From contig JAJEKV010000022.1 in assembly GCA_021234155.1 (NCBI GenBank), positions 6,526,132 through 6,590,131 of the forward strand: a DNA stretch of 64,000 nucleotides, in the 5' to 3' direction. Shown one piece after another: positions 33,861 through 45,035 of this stretch. The notes under the pieces were generated by a model. It was not told the DNA's origin, made no database searches, and worked only from the letters and a program-made list of their open reading frames with translations. Origin of the DNA: Isoetes taiwanensis. Taxonomy: Eukaryota > Streptophyta > Lycopodiopsida > Isoetales > Isoetaceae. How positions within the stretch are numbered: position 1 is the stretch's first letter; every line of letters starts with the position of its first letter. The position numbers and the translations under genes were made by a program.

Positions 33861-34489
33861 AACTGGATCTTTCGGTGTAGATGGTTCACCAACTGCAGCT
33901 AATGGAACAACAATCCTTTTTATAGCAACTGCACGCCTTTAAGGCACAAGAAGGAGGTTTTTTATCTGCTGACAATCCCTTTCTGCACTTGCTGAAGCCC
34001 ACGAGGAGATCTTTGTTGCACTTAATACCAGAGAGAGACAAGGAATCATATGATGGTAGAATCCAACCAAAGCCCTTTGCACTAGTTGGCACACCTTTGC
34101 CACTAGCTGGCTTGTTCTGTTTGCTTGCGGTCATGATGGACGGGTCGTAGTTCTGCCATCGAAGGATGTACTCCACAAACGCAACTGCTGTGTGTCCTCA
34201 ACGCTACATATAATGGCACCCTGCACATTATTCTTCGTACCCTCCCACATGGCTACGATGATCTCCATCTGTTCAAAGTCGTCCGACCCCTTACCGGTCC
34301 TCAAGAAGAGGCAGAGGTCCTTCCTGCGGTCTCCCTTGATATGTGGTATGGCTTGGGTAATCTCCATGCACCACCTCCGACTTTTATCGGGAGTTACTAT
34401 TCGCATGGGTTCAACATTTGGACCTCTGAAAAGGTCAAGTGTTGCACGAAGAAAATGAAAACTAGATGTCAATAGACATCTGAAAAGAA

Positions 34490-34820
34490 AGAGCTTCCAA
34501 GAAACGCGACCGCCATCCTTGGAAGCAATATTATTATAGAAGACACTTACAACATGTATTCTGAGAAGAAATATGCAACTAACATTTTAATATGAGTGCT
34601 GGCAAGGAACGCGACCGCGATCCATGCAAGCAGTGCAAATAAAGAACTGAAATAAAACATTTCCAAAAAATGCAGGCAATGAACACGACTGCGATCCTTG
34701 CAAGCAATGCAAGCAAGCTTCATTACTAAACAAGTCAAGGAAATCGCGACCGCGATTTCCTTGACTACTCTAAACCTTAAACTAATACAAGTACAGATCA
34801 ATAACATCGCGGTCGCGATC
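34490..34820. repeat. Five palindromes with TCGCGACCGCGA core inside intron 1 of the companion gene
   Basis: Inverted-repeat sites lie near 34,493-34,526, 34,598-34,633, 34,675-34,710, 34,733-34,766 and 34,806-34,819. The fourth is perfect: 16-nt arms AGTCAAGGAAATCGCG and CGCGATTTCCTTGACT around AC. The others share the core but have different outer arms (for example GCTTCCAAG/CTTGGAAGC), each arm complementary to its own partner. Compensating arms imply that the palindromic shape, not only the core, is kept. Confidence 0.85.
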
Positions 34821-35087
34821 CTTTCGACCTCTTTTCATTGAAATTTAAAGTACGAAATGGTGTCAAAGGACCACTGCTGGAAAAAAGCGCGGAAATTACC
34901 TTCTTTGAGGGCGGCAGATCGAGACATGATGGCGCTGTTTTTTGTCGAAGGCGCTAGAAATTTCGAAGGCGGAGGAAAACTTTGACTCAAAAAAATCGCG
35001 AAAAGCCTTTAAGTAGGCTGGAGACGCCCGCCATAAATGTCCCGCCATAAAGGTCCCGTCGTAATTGCACGTGTCAGATTCACACGT

Positions 35088-35159
35088 GCGCATTTATTTC
35101 CGATGGCGCATTTATTTTCGACGGCGCATTTAATTCCGTCTGCGCATTTATTTCTGATG
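35088..35159. repeat. Four 18-bp tandem repeats of GCGCATTTATTTCCGATG
   Basis: Units start at 35,088, 35,106, 35,124 and 35,142. They share GCGCATTTA(T/A)TT and vary only in the last bases. They directly abut the G-box-like inverted repeat. Confidence 0.85.
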
Positions 35160-36141
35160 GTGGAAGGGATAAAGGCATCATACTTTATGCCGTGTCCTTA
35201 ATGTCCTGTCATAAATCCGTCTGACATAAATGCAGTTGGCGTGATATTACGCGTGGAAAGCGAGTAACTGTCAAAACTAAGTTACCCGTCCGATGGGGAC
35301 AGCCTGCGGCTTTCAAAATTTGGCACGAACCCAATGTACGGTGACTGGGACAGGAATTGCCCTTCTAATTATGCCGCTGACAACAGGACATTGATTTGAA
35401 TTTAGAAATCAAATTTCCCCGCCTAAGGCACTTTCTCATTCCCCGCCAAAAGCTCCTCATTCCAAAAACAATTTCTCATTCCAAACGCAGTGGCTCGGGA
35501 GATTTCTGCAGAGGCGCAAGAGAAGAGGCGGCTGGTGGCGCTCGACGAAATTTTGCATTTGATCGACATCTAAGTGCCCGAAACAGGCAAGAATCGATGT
35601 CCACTGTATGGTTTGATATGCATTGTTCTTGTTTTCGGGACAGTAGTGTTCATCTGCATCATTTCAATGATAAATCACTCACTTCACTTGCAGTGTTCTG
35701 TCCCATAAATTGATATAATGGTTCTAAAATTTCTGTATGGACTAATGCTTTCTCCTACTTTTGGGGATAGTATTGTTCGTCTAGATGATATGTTGCACGA
35801 GTTTCATTGGCTACATCTTCAATTACAGTGATCTTTACCATGAACTCATTTATGCGTTCAATAGGTCTGTCTAGAATTAATCCATTGACATATGCCCTCA
35901 ATAGGTCTGTCTACACTAATTCCAACCTCTTCTTTGTCTTCAATACGTCTGTCCACGATAATTCCATTCAGCTACATGTAATGGTCTGTTGTTTTTCTAT
36001 GAACTTCCTTGCCACATGGAGGAAATGCAAGTTGCTTGATCACCTTAGATAACTCGCAACATGATGGAACCTTGCTAAAACACTTCATTTTTACTACAGA
36101 AGGTTAGGACAATTTCGCATATCTTTGAAGCTCTTTTTGTT

Positions 36142-36341
36142 CAATCGGATCGCAGTCGCGTTTTAATAGAGCACTCGTAGGGAATCTCTCTTGGAATAGA
36201 TCCTCATTAGTGGCAGTATTGTGGACTGTCAGTGCTGAGCCAGATCGCAGTGGCGATCTAACGCAACGATTTTCAGGTACGTTGACTAATGCCGCCACAA
36301 TACTGGCAGATAGTGTTCCATGAAATCGCCTCCGCGATTTC
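36142..36341. repeat. Three GATCGC-type palindromes upstream of the DUF7869 gene
   Basis: Sites are near 36,146-36,160 (GGATCGCAGTCGCG), 36,242-36,259 (AGATCGCAGTGGCGATCT) and 36,322-36,341 (GAAATCGC, spacer, GCGATTTC). A larger inverted pair, GGCAGTATTGTGG and CCACAATACTGGC, flanks the middle site. Confidence 0.8.
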
Positions 36342-36371
36342 TAACAGCATTCTATTTTGTTTACATGACAG

Positions 36372-39300
36372 GATGGAGCAATTGAGGTCCATTTTATTCA
36401 ATGGGTCAAAGGTGGCAGAGGCTCGTCTACACAACTTCACCAAGCACCATAACTTGCCCTTGCCCGAGGGTTTCGCTGTAGTGTCTGTGGAAGTCATTCT
36501 TGATGGGAGCATTCCGTTGCCTTATCCGGAACCCGAGATTGCAATACTTGCAGAGTCCAGAGGGAGTTTCATCCTGTGGCCCGAGAGAGACGTGACTGCA
36601 CTTGAAGATAACACTGCCGTCTCCACTCCGCCTGGACAGATAAAGAGGTTGAATTGGTTGTCGTTGGAGGATCCACGACTCTGTCTGCTTCAGTACATTG
36701 TCATGGTGGTATCTCCAGGGAAGAACTTGTCGAGAAGAATTGCACACTTTTGCATGAATGCTGTGATATGCCTTATGGCTTCGGTGTGATCATCTTCACC
36801 GATCCTAATCAAGCAGTTGCTGATACCAGATTAGGTGATGACTTCCTGGCTGCCACCATGATGAAGCTATGCCCCATGCCAGAAAGACCGTCAATGAGAT
36901 GTCAAGCTTGTGCTGAGATGCCGCAGTTGCATGATTTGGTGAAGTGGTCGAATGCCTTGGTGTTAGTAGACAATGTAGCTGTGTCCACACTCATAAAGAC
37001 TGTCAGAGAGACAGTCATTGAAGCAGAACCATATGCCATGCAAATTGATGTCGAAAAGGCACCCAAAAGGATGTATAGAATGGTGAACCGGACTCCACGT
37101 AAAGCTGGTGTGACCAAAGCCCAGAGAAAGATCATGGCAGCTTCCATTTTAGGTTTTCAATCTTCGATTTGTTGTATGAGAAGATGCCAAGTAAAACTTC
37201 TCAACCGCAGAGATTAGTAGCATGCGTACCTTCTTTCGAACTTGACCGCCCGTGAGAGGACCACATTTGTTTTTAATATGTTAGATGTTTGTTCGAGAAC
37301 GGACGGTGAAGATGCTCATGCTAAAAATAACAAGGTGTTTGTGTGAAAGCATGACATATAGCATATGGTATTCCAATGTCCACTTTCTATAAGTGGCTAA
37401 GACTTTTCCTTGCTGGTCACAGAGTTGCTGAACATGGGAACATGGGCACGAAAAAACCAAGGTCTCACACTCTAGCAGGGAAGGCCGTGCTGTCTATGTA
37501 TATAGATGAGAACGCCGAGACAATGCCCCACGATCGAAAATCAAGATCAAGGTGTAAGAGAAAATGTGAAGAGGCTCCCCTCCTGTTTCTAACCAAGAAG
37601 GACATTCTTCATGAGGTGAACGCCAATGTGAAGGAGATGATGTGCAAGGTGTCTCTCACTCATCATTTTCACGTGGGTGGAAGCAGGATCATAACGAGGT
37701 TGCAATAGCTAAAAGGATAGCTTTCTCTAAGTGCAACACATGTATTGTAATCAAAGAAAAAATGGCTAAGACAAGAGATCCAAGGGAGAGAAGAGAGTTG
37801 CAGATAGAAAGGAAGGCACACATGACTGCCCAGATCTCTTGTAGGAGCTTGTACTGGTCATGGAGAGCTCTGTCCCATCGATCACCAGAACAGGCACTTA
37901 CCATTATACATGATAAAATGGACCAAAACAAGACCATGATTCCAAGACTAGAGAAACTAGCAAAGTCAGTATGGAGAGGTGAACGCTTGAAAGTTAGTGT
38001 GACTGGTGCACTGATGCATGGCCATGGCACAGGTGCATTGGGACATTTCTCACTAGACCTTTGGAAGGATGATTCAAACTTTCATGTTGGTTCCTTGAAT
38101 CATGCTATCAAAACACTAGAGGATACTTCCGAAGATAATTGGGGCCACTTGAGAGAAGAAGGACGTCCTCAGGGCATGTGGGTCAGTGCACTCCTCAACA
38201 GTGCGGGGTTGAGGACCAAAAAAGGCAACTTCACTTGGCAAGACTTTGTAGCACCTGCTAAGGAAGCATCGCACTTTAAGATGTTACCTAGGCGACTATA
38301 CTTGCAACTAGACAATTGCGCTGGGCAGAATAAGAACAGATATCTCTTCTCTTATCTATCCTATCTTGTGTGGTTGGGTATATTTGATCAGATACAGCTG
38401 GGCTTCATGATGGTAGGCCACACTCATGATGACATTGATGCACTATTCGGTAACTATTCAACGTTAATGCGCAGGTGTCTGATGCTCTAACTCTTCCGAA
38501 CTAATGCAATCGTTCCGGAGAATGTAGCACTAAGGCACCAACACCATATCTTGTTGCCGAGGTTCCTGATTGGAAGGGTTCCGTCAAGGATACATTCCCC
38601 GATAAGAAGGATCATTTGGTTGGTCACCGGAGCCCGTTATTGTTTAAGTTTTGCAAGAATGATAGATGGCCAGTAATGTATTACAAGATGAGACCTGGTC
38701 ATAGAAAATGGTTGCCAGAGAAGGGTATTCGGATGTGGAAAGCAGATGACAATGGTTTCCCAATGATACCGATCGGGCCGCCAAGACCGTTAAGCCATAT
38801 GCAAGTCTCAAAGACATAGGAGCATTGAGGTCGCCCATTGGCGGCACATGGTGCATTGGGCTAATATCTCCGTGGCTGGTGTGAACTCGTGGTCCAATAC
38901 CTACATGAACGAGGTCATAGACTACTGGTGCGAAGTGACGCGTGTTCTAGGTGAAATACCCCCGGGCAATGCAGAAATTCCGAACTTCTGGCCTCGCACA
39001 AGGCAAGTTGTGCTTGACGAGCCTGAATTTATTCAGGTTGATCGATATGACGCTCCAACTGGCTTCGTTGGACCTGCTAAGGATAAACCCAAGAATGCAG
39101 TGGAAATATTTGATCCATACCAAGATGTACAGAAAGGTATGTTTCTTCTTGTAAGACCAACAGATGCATGTCCTACATGGGTAGCGATGCTAAGAGGATC
39201 CAATACAAGATTCCACCGCCTCATTATAACGAGGTTTTTGTTTCTTGGTGGGAGCCTGTGGCTAGAAAAGGCACCCCGTACGCTCAATAGTATCCGGATC

Positions 39301-39483
39301 GGCCGGGCATAAAAATGGAGGCCGAATCCTAATGACAGACCACGTTATCAGCCTCTCAAAACGATAGACTATGCTTGGTTTGTGGAACCGAAGCCATTAT
39401 TGGTTGTGATACCTGCTACTGTAGGAATCCAGCTACATGAATTGCTTGCTAAAGAGGCATCTGAGGATGGAGATGAAACTTGA
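36372..39483 (+). pseudogene. DUF7869-type transposon gene (second element), nearly complete
   Basis: The product starts MEQLRSILFNGSKVAEARLH (36,372). A DUF8039-like block follows (EVILDGSIPLPYPEPE, SFILWPERD). The next block (36,654-37,217) contains RLGDDFL and CCMRRC. At 37,376 onward come IPMSTFYKWLRLF and FSKCNTC. The catalytic-looking DUF7869 domain (about 37,642-38,490) is open throughout and contains HDKMDQNK, ALMHGHGTGALGHFSLDLWK, LDNCAGQNKNR and FMMVGHTHDDIDALFG. The C-terminal domain (38,616-39,483) contains DPYQDVQKGMFLLVRP and ends at TGA 39,481-39,483. All parts are collinear with 4,452-7,240. At least four frame changes, near 36,650, 37,220-37,380, 38,490-38,620 and 39,200-39,310, break it as read. 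Some could be introns. The role as a transposase is inferred. Confidence 0.7.
37642..38490 (+). CDS. Open DUF7869 domain segment, 282 codons
   Basis: This uninterrupted frame covers the whole DUF7869-like core of the second element. Conserved acidic and histidine positions include HDKMDQ, GHFSLDLW, LDNC and HTHDDID, a spacing of D...D...D-N...H-D-D that recalls an RNase H-like active site. The frame extends past the domain into a few unrelated residues before the stop, consistent with a frameshift near 38,490. Confidence 0.65.
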   Translation: MQGVSHSSFSRGWKQDHNEVAIAKRIAFSKCNTCIVIKEKMAKTRDPRERRELQIERKAHMTAQISCRSLYWSWRALSHRSPEQALTIIHDKMDQNKTMIPRLEKLAKSVWRGERLKVSVTGALMHGHGTGALGHFSLDLWKDDSNFHVGSLNHAIKTLEDTSEDNWGHLREEGRPQGMWVSALLNSAGLRTKKGNFTWQDFVAPAKEASHFKMLPRRLYLQLDNCAGQNKNRYLFSYLSYLVWLGIFDQIQLGFMMVGHTHDDIDALFGNYSTLMRRCLML

Positions 39484-39639
39484 TTCTTGCAGGTACATTA
39501 AAGCATTTCATTTTTAATGCTCTCTACTTTGTGTAGATTGATACAAGTATCCCTTGTGCTCTTATGTATTAGGATTTCTTATATCCCATAACATCACTAC
39601 AATAGACTATTTATTATTCATTACGTCTTGCATTTTTCA

Positions 39640-40625
39640 TCTCAACACAAGAGCTCTTACACTATACAATGTTGAACAGGTGATTCATTCATCATCAACA
39701 GCTGTAGTAGTGATCCCTCATATCTCATAGCTATTGCGCTCAGGAAGCCAAATCAGATGGATCATAACGCGACTTGCCTGTGGCAACGAATCTCAAAGGC
39801 CCAAAGCTTTTCTTCGCGGTAGGGATCAAGAAGAAGACCCTGTCTAGGCAACCAACAAGATCAGAGTGGCTCATCGAGCACTTGATCGCCTCGATGTGGT
39901 GAACCGATGAAGGCTTAAAAATCCATGGGAGATGAATGAACTTTAGCCCTAAGTGAGAAGCTTTTATAGTGAAGTAGAATTATTGAGGTGAATTATTGGG
40001 GTAGACTTTACCGCCATTATTGCGTGTGTATAAGACTGTTGTATACATACAAGTATAATACATCTTTCGTATGGATATGTGTATGCTTTTAAAACATAGT
40101 TCATAGGTGCTCATACCATTATTATATCATAAACAAATACAAATAGCCATCGATAACATTGAGTGTAATACATAGTTCATAGTACTCATGTCATTATTAT
40201 GTCCTTAGTGACACAGACCACTCATCATCAACACACCAAAGCTCGTGGATGCTATTCACCTTTATAGATCTCCCCGATCAAGAAGCCAAGAAATGTGGAC
40301 CATAACACGAGTGAGCTTCTGCAAGCACTCAGCAGGACCATCACTCTTTTGATTGGTTTTATGGATCAAGATTATCACCATTTCTAGCGATCTGCTCGTG
40401 ATTGTTGTAGCTCAAGTAGCACTTGAAAGATCTATGTGTTCGGACGAGGCATCGAGGAAGCCATGGAAGATGAATGACCTCACCGAGTCGAAATATTTTT
40501 ATATTGAAGTAAAATTATTGATGTGAATTATTGGTGAATGTAGGGGCCATTATTGGGCTTCTACAACATCATGTACACGATAAGTGTAACATACAATTGT
40601 GGCGTATATGTGTATGTTAATTACC
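39640..40625. repeat. Direct duplication, period about 533 bp
   Basis: Copy 1 (about 39,640-40,170) and copy 2 (about 40,175-40,625) share CATCATCAACA, GAAGCCA, GGACCATAAC-type and GCCATTATTG landmarks at a constant offset near 533. They are substantially diverged. Neither copy keeps a long reading frame. Confidence 0.65.
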
Positions 40626-41879
40626 CATGTTTCTTGGGCTCGAGAACTAGGTGTGAAAGTATTTGTGCCAGCAAATTAGGTGTGCTTAAAATTCTCAAAT
40701 TGGCGTTATTTTCTCCAATTAATGAAATCATGCTTTATCTGACTCGGACAACCTTGATTCATAAAATGAGAGAATAAGTAAAATAACCTACATGTCCATA
40801 TAGATTTGCCTCGACTTAATAAGACTCACGAGTTGTGGGATGGATAGTTAGAAGGTTGAGTCCAAGCACTTGTGCATACAACTTATTTTATTTTACCATG
40901 TGACATTCCACTACATTTATCTCGAGCTGAAACCAAAACCAGGACAATCTTATGGCGGAATCTCATGTGCTTAACAAATTTTAGTTCATCTTTACAGTCC
41001 ATCATGTGAATTCCACAGCTTCTTGGGTTCTAGCAATTTCGAGGCTATGACTCAGGGAACCTCATATCGGATCGTGAGTTTATATAGCAAGAAGAAATGT
41101 GGGACATCAATAGTGCTTAGGCGACCTCAATTCTTCGCGGGGAATTTCTTATCCTGTAAACCCAATCATAGGAGAAATCTACTTGTTTCAAAAACAACAA
41201 TGTTTAAAGTACATCAGGCAAATTAAGTAGGGATCCAAATATTTATAGCCATTAGAGGCTCAAGCGAGCTTCCAAATATTATAAATTTGGAACAAAGGCG
41301 AAATGAATCGATATTGTTATTTGTAGTGGAATACGAGCTCTTATGGTTTCAATGACACCCATGGAAAATGGATCTGTTGGGGAATTTCGACTATGTTGCA
41401 AAGGGGGCTGCTTGGCAGAGTACATTGAAGATCCTGCGCCCTCATTGCGTGGAGGGTTCTGGATGATGCAAGTAGACCATTGGAAGTGGCGAGGGGCTTA
41501 TGGGCAATATGCACCTTAGGATTTGGCTTTAGGTTTATGGAGAAAAAAAATGTGGGGCATCTGTGAGGCACAATTTGTGGAATATCTTGTCGATCCACGG
41601 TCTAGGCCGAACCCTCTAGAAAAAACCCATAAAGGGAAAGAAAAATAAGTATCTTTGATTGTCTCTAAGGATTTATTTGGTCATGTCTTGTTGTCGATGA
41701 TGTCAAAATTTTGCTATGATTTCATATGAATTGGTTTTAATGGTTTAAATTGACATTTAAGTTAGCCTTTAGCCTTTGCACTATACCTTAAGCTTTAATT
41801 TCAATGTCAACGGCTAAAAGCAGGGCCTCTGATTGATTAAAACATGGTTGTTTCAAAGTCAAAATTAAAATATAGGCAT
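40626..41879. other. AT-rich gene-free stretch
   Basis: No recognised gene, repeat or RNA feature was found. Confidence 0.3.
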
Positions 41880-42945
41880 ATGGAAGGCCATCACGGTATA
41901 TTGTTAGGCCCGAAGTGTGGGGCGGTGGTATCCCTCACCACTTGGAGCGATCTAGGCAGTCTGAGAAGGCCTTCTTGGCAGGGCCTTGCTGGGGTAAGAA
42001 GTCCACGGTCCCATGTCGGATCTTGCTCCGAGGAGGCAGGCTTCCCTTCCATTCTGAGAGGGCTGTGGCTGGAGCGTCCGCATTGCTTTACTTCGAAGGT
42101 GGTGGCTATGGATGAAGCCGGTACATGGCCTTGCTTTAGCTGATGAAGTAGACTAGCGGCGACTCAAAGCCCTGTGCTTGGAAAGACAAAGCAAGCTTCA
42201 GTGTGGTTCTCGCTATGGAATGTGCGGAGCTACGGATGTGGACCCGGTGCATACACACACCCAGAAGAGGCAGCTGACTGCCTTGAGCGGTACTTGAATG
42301 CTGCTTCATGGCCAAGCTTTGGGATCTGAGGCCACAATCACATGTCCAAGGAAGGTAGCAAATTATCGACAACAGGTTAATCCCATGCTCACGAGGCCCA
42401 CACCACTACAGCACCTCTCCCCATGAAAAAAGCTAGCAGTGATTGCACTTCCGACCATACGGGTGCACCACCAGCATTGGGGAGCGGGGAGATGGATTCG
42501 GGGAGCCCGCGTGAGGGCGAGAGTGCATGCGATCGCGTCAGCGAGCGCCATTGAGGATAAGAAGTCAGCCCTCCAGACTGTCCGTACCCGTATATCGGTT
42601 CGGTATGCTTTCGGTTAGTTATTAACCCCATCGGGCCTTGCATGACTCGCGAGCCACACACGGCCTCTGGCAAACTGTTGGGATCGTTACCTCACGAGGG
42701 AGGTAATGGATCTGACTCGGTTATGCCCCACAATGGGCATTAACCTCAATTGTACTTGTGATTATGTATATAGCTGTCGCGATGTCTTCGACATCCTTAT
42801 TGCTACTAAGGTTTTCCAGAAAACCCTTGCCGGTGAGGGTTTTAATCACGGTAGTATCGCTTCTTGCTCTCTCTTTGTGCCTTGGGTCCCATAGGCGGTT
42901 GGTCTCGCGTGGGCGATAAAATCATATTCTATTCTATTCTATATT
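41880..42945 (+). mobile_element. Retroelement-like fragment ending in an ATTCT repeat
   Basis: This GC-rich island, unlike its surroundings, ends in (ATTCT)n near 42,926-42,945. That resembles the short-repeat tails of plant non-LTR retroelements. A small open frame (42,423-42,554, 43 codons, beginning MKKASSDCTSDHTGAPPALG) sits mid-island and is rich in Gly/Ser/Glu like some ORF1 leaders. No reverse transcriptase is present. It may be a LINE copy whose ends are joined with the middle lost. Boundaries and target duplication are not identified. Confidence 0.35.
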
Positions 42946-43692
42946 AGCGAGAGTCAACATAGCGGATCCGGGTGTGAAAGGTATATTTAATGGAATCCAT
43001 TATATTACAAATTTTAACATAACAAATTGTAAATTGAGCAGTATATTTAGGGATCTGTTATCTTAAAATTTTTTAACATATGAGGACTATGGCATGAAGG
43101 TATTTTAGCGGAACAATCTACAACTACATAATTTGAACATCAACTTAATGCTCCCATGCAATTAGCACCTTCATCTACAAAATAAATGGAAATAGGCGAT
43201 TTTATTGATAACATTCCTAGGACCTATATTTGCTCTAAACCTATTGCATGTCTTTAATTAATGCTAGGCATCGTAGAACAAGCGTTCTAGTCTATATTAT
43301 GATGATGTTATGGGGTGTGTGTCGACCCTAAATTGGAGGGCCGAGGTTTCTTTGCCCAAACACGAAGGGCAAGATGATGCAGATCGTGGTTCTCACTTTT
43401 ATGCCGCCATAGGCATCCTCTTCTACCCTAAGTTTGTGGTTGGAGCATATGAATCCCTTGATTTCCTTCCATGAATCCGCTGCATATACAATTCAAATAA
43501 TCTGCAACTATATGAGGACATTAGAATGAGGAGCTAAAGATGATCATGCGTTCTGATCTGCCGGAGTTGTTAAGGAAGGGGTCAGTTAAGGATAAGAGAA
43601 GAAGCGCTTTGGCAAATGTCTTTAACCACGAATGAATATGGTTAAAGGAGAATGAGAAGCCAACGAATAAAGGATACCGTAAAGCAGCTAAT

Positions 43693-43761
43693 CAATTTTC
43701 TCGCCATGCATCAAACCAGAAAAGGGAAATTTTCTCGCCATGCATCAAACCAGAAAAGGGA
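43693..43761. repeat. Tandem duplication of about 34 bp
   Basis: TTTTCTCGCCATGCATCAAA followed by CCAGAAAAGGGA occurs twice head to tail. A similar 40-bp duplication (AGAAGATAAGTAGGGACACT...) lies at 44,427-44,505. Confidence 0.85.
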
Positions 43762-45035
43762 TAATCCATTGGGAACCGATCTAGAGAATGCACCTCCTAT
43801 CCAAAATATTGCTCTAGAAGATGAGTTCATCTGTGAAGGGTCGACATGCCCTAGGTTAAAAGCAAGAGGTACAAATTCTTTCATTTCATTGATTCTTTTA
43901 GGTTTCTATTTTTGCAGAATTGAGAAAGCAATGGTTCCGACTTTGGTTACAGTAAAGCAGAGTTTAAGATCTGGAGATGGACGGGCATGGATCTGGTGCT
44001 GCTAAAGTGATTCAAATAGATAAATATGTGCATATCACAGGTGCTGCTTATATTCTTCAAAGCCATCCAATTAGATTAATTTCCACAGCTACCCAGAATG
44101 CTCCTCATCTGCCTAGATGTATTCCATTTTCTATGATGCTGGTACTTTCATATAAATTCATGTAGATTTCTATTGCCATGATAGGCAGTAGCATCGACAC
44201 ATAATGTATAGATCATGAGATGTCACTATAAATGACCCTTTACATAGATAATTATGGGATGTCTCATGCATCTGTATAACAAACAAGGTAACTTTTGCAA
44301 CTTGACTTCAACCTCAATGCACACCCTACTATGCACACTCTATTACGAACTATTAGTGCATTCTATAAATGGTCTTGCGGAAGCTTTGAAAAATGAAAAG
44401 CATCTCGCCTTAAAAAGGCAGTTCAAGAAGATAAGTAGGGACACTTTCCGACTTGAGAACATTTGAAGAAGATAAGTAGGGACACTTTTCGACTTGAGAG
44501 CATTGTTGACCTATCATTTACAAGTTCCCAACGATGGGCATCATTACTAGTTTTAAAGAATATTCTCGCATTATTCATTTCCGTATTCTGTTGCCATTTC
44601 CATTTTTTTTTTAATTTAGGGACCCGTTGTGTTTCTCGTGGCAGTGTTTCATAACTATGATAATCTTGAAAAATCAAACCATCTCTAAAAATTTATGATG
44701 AGGTAAAATGAAATTGTGATAACATCAAAGTAAGGGCAACATTTTCCCGGTTGGGTGGGCCACTAAATTCGAGCCCTGCTTAATCAGAATTTACACCATG
44801 GAAAAAATACAACTAGGCTATAAGTTTCTTTCAAACAAAAATAGAACAACCCTTGTTTGGCCCGTTTGACCCTTAAAAGCCATAACAACTAGGTGCATCT
44901 AATATAAAATATCTATTAATTTATCCCCGGCTACATCTCCAGTACATATGCTTTAAGCTTTTCACTTCTAATCAAAATTTGCACATATTGCATTTTGACA
45001 CCGCAATGAGAACTAAATCTTCAAACACGATTGTT

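Larger units (their letters stand above)
30891..34926 (-). pseudogene. Companion gene of the second element: shared N-terminal domain, ParB-like and methyltransferase-like parts
   Basis: Coding blocks run down the minus strand in order. Exon 1 is 34,926-34,899 (MSRSAALKE, GTAATT donor). An N-terminal domain follows at about 34,472-33,886, homologous to the left-edge gene at 6-410. Then come a Pro/Ser-rich linker and ParB-like segment (about 33,930-33,150), Lys/Arg-rich blocks (32,852-32,526 and 32,472-32,120) and the 3' open frame 32,108-30,891. That last frame has an N-terminal methyltransferase-like motif, a coiled coil and an acidic tail. An intron at 33,336-33,273 (GTAAGT...CCCAG) preserves the frame. 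Other junctions need frameshifts or unseen introns. The order matches a single long protein encoded opposite to the DUF7869 gene. Overall function is inferred, not shown. Confidence 0.6.
34927..36371. promoter_or_regulatory. Divergent promoter region of the second element
   Basis: This 1.4-kb gap separates the companion gene ATG (34,926, minus) from the DUF7869 gene ATG (36,372, plus). It holds GCACGTGT and ACACGTGC, inverted G-box-like sites at 35,067-35,074 and 35,082-35,089. It also holds four perfect-period 18-bp repeats (35,088-35,159) and the palindromes at 36,142-36,341. A bidirectional promoter role is inferred from gene orientation and motifs. Confidence 0.5.
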
